Below the pieces are notes generated by a model. It was not told the origin of the DNA and searched no databases. It saw only the letters and a program-made list of their open reading frames with translations. Positions 5,805 through 9,510 of a stretch of 9,510 nucleotides of DNA are shown piece by piece (position 1 is the first letter of the stretch; each line of letters starts with the position of its first letter). Both the position numbers and the translations under genes were made by a program. Source of the DNA: Ktedonobacteraceae bacterium (GTDB taxonomy: Bacteria > Chloroflexota > Ktedonobacteria > Ktedonobacterales > Ktedonobacteraceae); contig JADBKA010000182.1 in assembly GCA_014896635.1 (NCBI GenBank), positions 1-9,510 on the forward strand, given 5' to 3'.

Positions 5805-6950
5805 TTATTTCCTAGAAGTTCTTCCCGATGCAAAAATCCTTAATGTACGCTCTGCTGCATCACTCATCAATTCGGCGGCATGTTCCATTGCGTATGCCAG
5901 CGTCATCGGGCCGGATGGCAGAACTGCGATGGCATCGACTCCCAGGTCGTAGGCGTGCCGGTAGCCAGCGCCAAGCCCGCCGGCCAGCGCCAGCACGGTG
6001 ATGCCTGAGCGTTTCGCCAGGCCGGCGACGGCGCCGACGCTTTTGCCGTAGGCGGTCTGGGCATCGAGCTGCCCTTCGGCGGTGATTATCAGATCGGCTC
6101 CACGCAGTCGCTCCTGCAAGTGTAATGCTTCCAGCACGATCTGTGCTCCTGGCCGCAACTTTGCCTGCAAGAACGCCACCAGGCCGGCTCCCAGGCCGCC
6201 GGCAGCGCCGGCACCGGGGAGATTGGCGACGGAGATTCCCAGATCGCGCTCGATAATGCGGGCATAGTGTGCCAGGGCCTGATCGAGTTCTATGACCATC
6301 GCCGGAGTGGCGCCTTTCTGAGGTCCATAGACTGCCGAGGCGCCTGCCGGGCCACAGAGTGGGTTGGTGACGTCACTGGCGACTTCAAATGTACATTCAT
6401 GCAGACGGACATCCATACCGGTGATGGAGATGCGAGCCAGGTGGATGAGGGCTGCGCCACCGCGCTCGATCTCCTGGCCGTCCGCTGAAGTCAGATGCGC
6501 TCCCAGTGCCTGGGCCATGCCAGCTCCGCCGTCGTTCGTGGCGCTGCCACCGATGCCGATGATAAAGTGGCGGCATCCAGCATCCAGAGCTGCCAGGATC
6601 AATTCACCCACGCCGTACGTTGTCGTTCTGCGTGGATCGCGCCTGTCTGGTGGCACCAGTGGCAGACCTGAACTGGCTGCCATCTCGATAGCGGCGGTCT
6701 GACCGTCTCCCAATAGCCCGAAGAAGGCGCGTACTGGCTCACCAAGCGGTCCCGTTACTGTCCTATGTCTCAATTCTCCGCCGGTAGCATCAACCAGCGC
6801 CTGGACCGTTCCTTCGCCGCCATCAGCTACAGGCACAATCTCGATATCCGCTGCTGGATAGACGGCACGTACCCCCTGGGCGATGGCTCGTCCTGCCTCT
6901 GCTGCCGTCAGACTCCCTTTGAGCGATTGCGGGGCAATCACGATACGCAT
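5805..6950 (-). CDS. glxK: Glycerate kinase (GarK/GlxK family)
   Basis: The enzyme phosphorylates D-glycerate with ATP, feeding glyoxylate- or sugar-acid-derived glycerate into lower glycolysis. E. coli members of this family have been reported to give 2-phosphoglycerate, but the position used here is not visible. At 381 residues it has the normal length. Family motifs in order: APQSLKGSLTA (6-16; usually APDSFKGSL), ADGGEGT (42-48), GIGGSATNDGGAGM (132-145), DVTNPLCGPAGAS with VYGPQKGA (193-214), PGAGAAGGLGAG (245-256) and TAEGQLDAQTAYGKS (290-304; usually TGEGRxDxQT). The start ATG at 6950 has AAGGAAG 7 nt upstream. It is monocistronic in this window, with its own promoter, so no pathway partners are seen nearby. 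Only the last part, after about residue 370, is loosely conserved. Confidence 0.95.
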   Translation of the reverse strand: MRIVIAPQSLKGSLTAAEAGRAIAQGVRAVYPAADIEIVPVADGGEGTVQALVDATGGELRHRTVTGPLGEPVRAFFGLLGDGQTAAIEMAASSGLPLVPPDRRDPRRTTTYGVGELILAALDAGCRHFIIGIGGSATNDGGAGMAQALGAHLTSADGQEIERGGAALIHLARISITGMDVRLHECTFEVASDVTNPLCGPAGASAVYGPQKGATPAMVIELDQALAHYARIIERDLGISVANLPGAGAAGGLGAGLVAFLQAKLRPGAQIVLEALHLQERLRGADLIITAEGQLDAQTAYGKSVGAVAGLAKRSGITVLALAGGLGAGYRHAYDLGVDAIAVLPSGPMTLAYAMEHAAELMSDAAERTLRIFASGRTSRK

Positions 6951-6994
6951 ACCGGCGCTTCCTTTCCACTATTTGCTCCGCTAAACCTGCCCAT

Positions 6995-7023
6995 AGTATA
7001 AAAGGAGACCGTTTCCCTGTCCA
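6995..7023 (-). promoter_or_regulatory. Promoter of glycerate kinase
   Basis: TGGACA (-35, 7023-7018) and TATACT (-10, 7000-6995) are separated by exactly 17 nt, close to the sigma-A consensus. The start would be near 6988, about 38 nt before the ATG. Confidence 0.65.
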
Positions 7024-7114
7024 GATTTCCGTCGGACCGCAATAGCGACTGCAAATCACAAAAGTATCACAGAAGCGAGGCGGCAGTTCTTTCCAGCCAC
7101 CTGCGGCCTGTATG

Positions 7115-7123
7115 TGGTATACT
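7115..7123 (+). promoter_or_regulatory. Extended -10 promoter of the small membrane protein gene
   Basis: TGG directly before TATACT (7118-7123) makes an extended -10; no good -35 is visible. Start near 7130, about 32 nt before the ATG at 7162. It is back to back with the glycerate kinase promoter, roughly 95 nt away. Confidence 0.48.
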
Positions 7124-7161
7124 GAGGCCAGGAATACTATCCTTTCTTTCAGGAGTGCGTT

Positions 7162-7566
7162 ATGGAAGAGAAAGTTTCTGGTTCTAACGTTGCAGCGCAA
7201 CAACAACAACCTGCAAGCCAGCAGAGCAGCCTTGCTCCGTCATCTGAATTGACGGGGACAGAGCATAGAGTAGCGTATGGCACGGCTAAAACAGAGAATT
7301 TGCGCGATTCCGGTCTCTGGCGTATTCTTTTACCGGGTCTTGTAGTGATATTTTGCCTGGCGCTGCTGGCATTCCCACTTGCTGTTTTAATCCCCCTTCT
7401 CTCTAACTCTATCGCCGCACTGGGGCCTGGTGGTGATCCGAAAGAAGCCGGTCTGCTCTGGGTCTGGATCGTGATGGCCGTGCTGGAAGTGGGCATTGCC
7501 GTCGTTGTAATCTGGGGCTTTTACAAAATATTCCTGACACAGGCAATCAACTACGAGAAGCATTGA
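7162..7566 (+). CDS. Small two-helix membrane protein of unknown function, 134 residues
   Basis: AGGAG 6 nt before the ATG supports this start. The first about 50 residues are hydrophilic and rich in Gln, Ser and Ala (QQQQPASQQSS), with no signal peptide. Two strong hydrophobic segments follow: about 52-81 (LWRILLPGLVVIFCLALLAF...) and about 97-122 (LLWVWIVMAVLEVGIAVVVIW), joined by a short loop with GPGGDPKEAG, and the chain ends in a polar tail (YEKH). This predicts a helical hairpin in the cytoplasmic membrane with both ends on the same side. I recognise no family. It is alone on the plus strand, divergent from glycerate kinase and convergent with ogt, and neither neighbour hints at its role. 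Confidence 0.82.
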   Translation: MEEKVSGSNVAAQQQQPASQQSSLAPSSELTGTEHRVAYGTAKTENLRDSGLWRILLPGLVVIFCLALLAFPLAVLIPLLSNSIAALGPGGDPKEAGLLWVWIVMAVLEVGIAVVVIWGFYKIFLTQAINYEKH

Positions 7567-7607
7567 GCCGGAAAATACTACCGACTAACCATCTCTTTGC
7601 GCAAAAT

Positions 7608-7626
7608 TGAGCATACAAGGTGCTCA
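7608..7626 (-). terminator. Weak hairpin between convergent genes, possible ogt terminator
   Basis: TGAGCA (7608-7613) and TGCTCA (7621-7626) form a 6-bp stem with a 7-nt loop. On the minus strand it is followed by ATTTTG, giving a weak terminator about 105 nt after the ogt stop. No T-run follows on the plus strand. Confidence 0.27.
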
Positions 7627-7729
7627 TGGAACAATACCATTGACATATCCTGTCCTCTCTCAATCCTGCGACTCGTTGACCTCTGTGGTGAGGAAAGCCG
7701 GGCTGCTTGCAGCGGACAAAAAGAAGGAT

Positions 7730-8272
7730 TTATTTATGACGTATCCCTTCGAGCGCAAGCAGCCAGGATTTCGTCGGCAGGCCGCCGCCGTAGCCTGTGA
7801 GGGAGCCATTGCTGCCAATGACACGATGGCAAGGAACGATAATGGCAATTGGGTTGGCGCCATTGGCAGCGCCAACGGCGCGGGAAGCCGTTGGGCGCCC
7901 GATGGCGAGCGCAATCTCTCCGTAGCTGCGCGTTTCTCCATAGGGGATGCGGCTTAGCTCTCGCCATACCTGGAGCTGAAAGGGCGTTCCTTGCATATCC
8001 AGCGGACAGGAGAATTGCAGACGCTCTCCGGCAAAATAGCGTTGCAGCTCATCTACTGCCTGCTTTAGAGGGAGAATGGCTGTATCTTCCACGACGCGCT
8101 CTATGGTTATCCATCGTTTTGTGCGTGTAATTCCCTCTTCGAGCGTTGAACCGGGCAATCCTAGCCAGCAGATGCCGGACTGAGTAGAAAGCAACACGCA
8201 TTCGCCAATTGATGTGGGGAGATTATGTTGGTAGAGTATCTGCGCTTTCGTTTCTGGCAATACTGTAGCCAT
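7730..8272 (-). CDS. ogt: Methylated-DNA--[protein]-cysteine S-methyltransferase (Ogt type)
   Basis: This suicide DNA-repair protein moves alkyl groups from O6-alkylguanine or O4-alkylthymine to its own cysteine. With the ATG at 8272 (AAGGAG 9 nt upstream) it has 180 residues, normal for Ogt; an ATG further upstream at 8323 has no ribosome binding site and adds a lysine-rich tail, so it was rejected. The N-terminal part is a variable ribonuclease-H-like domain (about 1-90). The conserved C-terminal domain shows TPFQLQVWRELSRIPYGETRSYGEIA (96-121), the arginine-finger helix ASRAVGAANGANP (129-141, Arg131) and the active site IVPCHRVIGSNGSLTGYGGG (145-164) with acceptor Cys148. No Ada-type regulatory domain is fused. 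A candidate promoter lies just upstream, and the gene is divergent from the small-ORF transcript to its right. Confidence 0.96.
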   Translation of the reverse strand: MATVLPETKAQILYQHNLPTSIGECVLLSTQSGICWLGLPGSTLEEGITRTKRWITIERVVEDTAILPLKQAVDELQRYFAGERLQFSCPLDMQGTPFQLQVWRELSRIPYGETRSYGEIALAIGRPTASRAVGAANGANPIAIIVPCHRVIGSNGSLTGYGGGLPTKSWLLALEGIRHK

Positions 8273-8323
8273 TACTCGCCGCTCCTTTGTTTCCTTTGTA
8301 CTTTTGTTCTTCGCGATGCACAC

Positions 8324-8352
8324 AGTCTAACATATTGTCTAGATCTCTACAA
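8324..8352 (-). promoter_or_regulatory. Possible promoter of ogt
   Basis: TAGACT (-10, 8329-8324) follows TTGTAG (-35, 8352-8347) by 17 nt. The -10 is fair and the -35 matches only in TTG. Start near 8317, about 45 nt before the ATG. Confidence 0.42.
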
Positions 8353-8426
8353 GCCGCTGAGCGTGTCCCTCGCTAGTAATATCGGGCTACTGCTATTCTC
8401 TTCACTGACATTGCCCCGAAAAGTGC

Positions 8427-8455
8427 TTGACTTTTATAGATGCTGCGAGTACACT
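8427..8455 (+). promoter_or_regulatory. Consensus-like promoter of the small-ORF transcript
   Basis: TTGACT (8427-8432) and TACACT (8450-8455) are separated by exactly 17 nt, one of the best promoter matches in the window. Start near 8462, 70 nt before the 22-codon ORF. The stretch 8273-8426 upstream otherwise shows only the ogt promoter. Confidence 0.6.
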
Positions 8456-8531
8456 CTTTAGCAGTTACAAGCATCCCGTTGGATGTCCCAGAGAGATATG
8501 GTAGTACAAAAGTATACAGGAGGTGAGTTCT

Positions 8532-8600
8532 ATGCAGAAAATGTTTGTGAGCAATGTGCATTGTGTGTGGAGCAGTGGAACTCATCGACAAAACAGCTAA
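8532..8600 (+). CDS. Candidate 22-residue peptide or leader ORF
   Basis: The ATG at 8532 has AGGAGGTGA (8518-8526), essentially the full anti-Shine-Dalgarno complement, 5 nt upstream, and a good promoter 70-100 nt upstream. The peptide starts MQKMFVSNVH, includes one Cys and one Trp, and ends at TAA 8598-8600; it has no signal peptide or membrane helix. A hairpin starts directly after the stop (8601-8646), as in leader-peptide arrangements. A competing 88-codon frame from 8483 runs over the same bases but lacks a ribosome binding site. I recognise no family; the claim rests on signals, not on conservation. Confidence 0.42.
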   Translation: MQKMFVSNVHCVWSSGTHRQNS

Positions 8601-8646
8601 CAGGGATCATTCATAGTGACCCTATCGTGATTCTCACTGTTCCCTG
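8601..8646 (+). promoter_or_regulatory. Hairpin with alternative pairings after the 22-codon ORF
   Basis: CAGGGA (8601-8606) pairs with TCCCTG (8641-8646), and ATAGTGA (8613-8619) with TCACTGT (8634-8640, one G-U), leaving a 6-nt bulge. An exclusive alternative pairs AGGG (8602-8605) with CCCT (8620-8623). No T-run follows. The rest of 8647-8824 shows no gene; it contains a second CTGTTCCCT (8681-8689, also 8638-8646). Confidence 0.33.
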
Positions 8647-8824
8647 GAGGATCTGCTTCCTGATCATCGTTACACATCTTCTGTTCCCTCACTATGCACA
8701 AATATTCCCCATAACGTTTCAATTCGCGTACCTAGAGAAAGCTGCATGAGATATTTGTTGTTTGTTGCTTCGATGTTTCAGTTTACCTGTCAACAACTTG
8801 CAAAGCAAAAAAAGGGAGGCGATC

Positions 8825-8899
8825 TTGCTTAGCCCGATACTTCTGATTGCTCAGAAGACCGGAGAACATGACTCCAGGGGAGAGGAGGTGAGAGCGTGA
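8825..8899 (+). CDS. Candidate 24-residue TTG-start ORF coupled to the next gene
   Basis: AAGGGAGG (about 8812-8819) lies 5 nt before a TTG start at 8825. The frame reads L-S-P-I-L-L-I-A-Q-K then a charged tail, and stops at TGA 8897-8899, overlapping the GTG start of the next gene by 4 nt (GTGA), the usual sign of translational coupling. It may be a real peptide or only a coupling leader. The rare start codon and small size keep confidence low; the overlap could be chance. Confidence 0.36.
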   Translation: MLSPILLIAQKTGEHDSRGEEVRA

Positions 8900-9102
8900 G
8901 AGGAAAGCTGCGCGATAAAAGGGCAGCCGAGAAGCGCGACTACTTTAAGCGTGAGGCGGTTGAGCGTCGTCGCCCCGGCAAGCGCAATCGCCTGTCCTGG
9001 ACAAAGACGACCAGAGATTACGAGCTGGAAGTCGATGAATTGGATGGGGACGACGAGGCCGAGCCAACTGACCCCGACGCTTCTCCCCAGGATAAGCGTT
9101 AG
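8896..9102 (+). CDS. Small charged hypothetical protein, 68 residues
   Basis: The GTG start at 8896 has a perfect AGGAGGTGA at 8883-8891. The protein is polarised by charge: residues 1-38 are strongly basic (KLRDKRAAEKRDYFKREAVE, then RRRPGKRNR), and residues 42-68 are acidic (ELEVDELDGDDEAEP). No hydrophobic core or membrane segment is visible, so it is probably partly disordered and may bind nucleic acid or the ribosome through its basic half; that is inference. No family recognised. It is the last gene of the transcript from the promoter at 8427-8455 and is closed 6 nt later by a strong hairpin, which supports it as a real gene. Confidence 0.76.
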   Translation: MRGKLRDKRAAEKRDYFKREAVERRRPGKRNRLSWTKTTRDYELEVDELDGDDEAEPTDPDASPQDKR

Positions 9103-9108
9103 CAGGAT

Positions 9109-9148
9109 AGCATAAGAACTGGCGTCAGCAAGCGCCAGTTCTTATGCT
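9109..9148. terminator. Bidirectional terminator hairpin between convergent genes
   Basis: AGCATAAGAACTGGCG (9109-9124) pairs perfectly with CGCCAGTTCTTATGCT (9133-9148): 16 bp with an 8-nt loop. It starts 6 nt after the charged-protein stop and lies 20 nt beyond the acyl-CoA dehydrogenase stop on the other strand. T-runs are weak on both sides, but the placement between converging genes and the long stem fit a shared terminator. Confidence 0.76.
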
Positions 9149-9168
9149 TCTCGGACCAGAGAGCCAGG

Positions 9169-9510
9169 CTACGGAATCGTTACACCAGGGAACATACGGC
9201 GCGCGATCACCAGGCGCTGGATCTGGGCCGTCCCTTCAAAGATATCGAACACTTTGGCGTCGCGGAACCATTTGTGGATCAATTGCCTGGTTTCGCAATT
9301 TTCGCCAGGAGCAGTGATGCGTACAGCAGCCGCAGCCGCTTTCATCACCAGACTGCCGGCATATGCCTTGCACATAGATGCTTCCTTTGAGTTGGGAAGG
9401 CGTCGGTCGGCCATCCAGGCCGCGCGCCAGACAAGCAGACGCGCCATCCGTAATTCCTGCTCCAGTTCTTCCAGTTCCTGCTCGATAGCACGCCGCCTGT
9501 GTGCTGGGTA
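9169..9510 (-). CDS. Acyl-CoA dehydrogenase, C-terminal fragment (continues past right edge)
   Basis: The minus-strand frame is open from the right edge to a stop at 9169, giving the last 113 residues of a flavoprotein that oxidises acyl-CoA to trans-2-enoyl-CoA in fatty-acid or amino-acid breakdown. The visible part is the C-terminal helical domain: a helix MARLLVWRAAWMADRRLP, then NSKEASMCKAYAGSLVMKAAAAAVRI and the closing FRDAKVFDIFEGTAQIQRLVIARRMFP, whose RDAK...IFEGTxQIQRLVIAR is diagnostic. The Glu in FEGT is the position that serves as catalytic base in many family members. Between the second and third helix the usual GGxGY-type turn is replaced by APGENCETRQ, so the subfamily may be unusual. 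The ATG at 9447 is internal and not the start. Confidence 0.94.
   Translation of the reverse strand, partial: YPAHRRRAIEQELEELEQELRMARLLVWRAAWMADRRLPNSKEASMCKAYAGSLVMKAAAAAVRITAPGENCETRQLIHKWFRDAKVFDIFEGTAQIQRLVIARRMFPGVTIP

Noticed and set aside
7850..7904. GC-rich inverted repeats such as GGCGCC...GGCGCC
   Set aside because: They fall in the conserved ASRAVGAANGANP coding region of ogt and are explained by its codons.
8483..8749. 88-codon plus-strand frame
   Set aside because: No ribosome binding site before its ATG, and the composition looks random. The consensus Shine-Dalgarno inside it serves the ATG at 8532 in another frame.
1..9510. CRISPR arrays, insertion sequences, tRNA genes, integrase or prophage genes
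   Set aside because: No spaced direct repeats, transposase-like frames, terminal inverted repeats or tRNA signatures were seen by eye on either strand.

Overview
The window looks like a chromosomal segment of a bacterium from the phylum Chloroflexota, most likely class Ktedonobacteria. This is a judgement from gene content and protein style (an atypical sigma-54, a lineage-like set of small proteins, moderate GC), not from a database match. Nothing points to a phage, plasmid or insertion sequence, and most genes are housekeeping or metabolic.

Left part (1-4535, minus strand): a tight cluster read right to left, selD - rnc - rpoN - DNA methyltransferase. A good sigma-A-type promoter (4507-4535) drives a leader with a long hairpin (4419-4486). 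selD and rnc are 3 nt apart, rnc and rpoN 135 nt, rpoN and the methyltransferase 14 nt. The main point is that selD does not begin at its first obvious ATG. It begins 21 codons upstream and reads through an in-frame UGA at the catalytic cysteine position, so SelD is itself a selenoprotein, with a SECIS-like hairpin just downstream. The organism must then decode UGA as selenocysteine, although selA, selB and the selenocysteine tRNA are not in the window. RpoN is full length with a clear RpoN box, but carries a CX2C-X8-CX2C zinc-ribbon-like insert after region I. The methyltransferase is cut by the left edge just where its NPPY motif would follow.

Middle (4535-5810): divergent from selD lies a class A RNase P RNA (rnpB, plus strand, 4640-5052), closed by a strong bidirectional terminator. 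Then come a 68-residue hypothetical protein on the minus strand and a 454-nt non-coding stretch with two notable hairpins.

Right part (5805-9510): a glycerate kinase (minus) stands divergent from a two-helix small membrane protein (plus), and that is convergent with an Ogt-type O6-alkylguanine-DNA methyltransferase (minus). Divergent from ogt is a consensus promoter followed by a plus-strand run of very small ORFs: a 22-codon ORF with a perfect Shine-Dalgarno, then a 24-codon TTG ORF overlapping by 4 nt a 68-residue charged protein. It ends in a 16-bp bidirectional terminator. The C-terminal end of an acyl-CoA dehydrogenase (minus) enters from the right edge.

Functionally, the left cluster joins selenium activation (SelD), dsRNA processing (RNase III) and alternative transcription (sigma-54). 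In Escherichia coli a selenocysteine formate dehydrogenase gene is sigma-54 dependent, so a selenium/sigma-54 link is conceivable here, but that is inference only.
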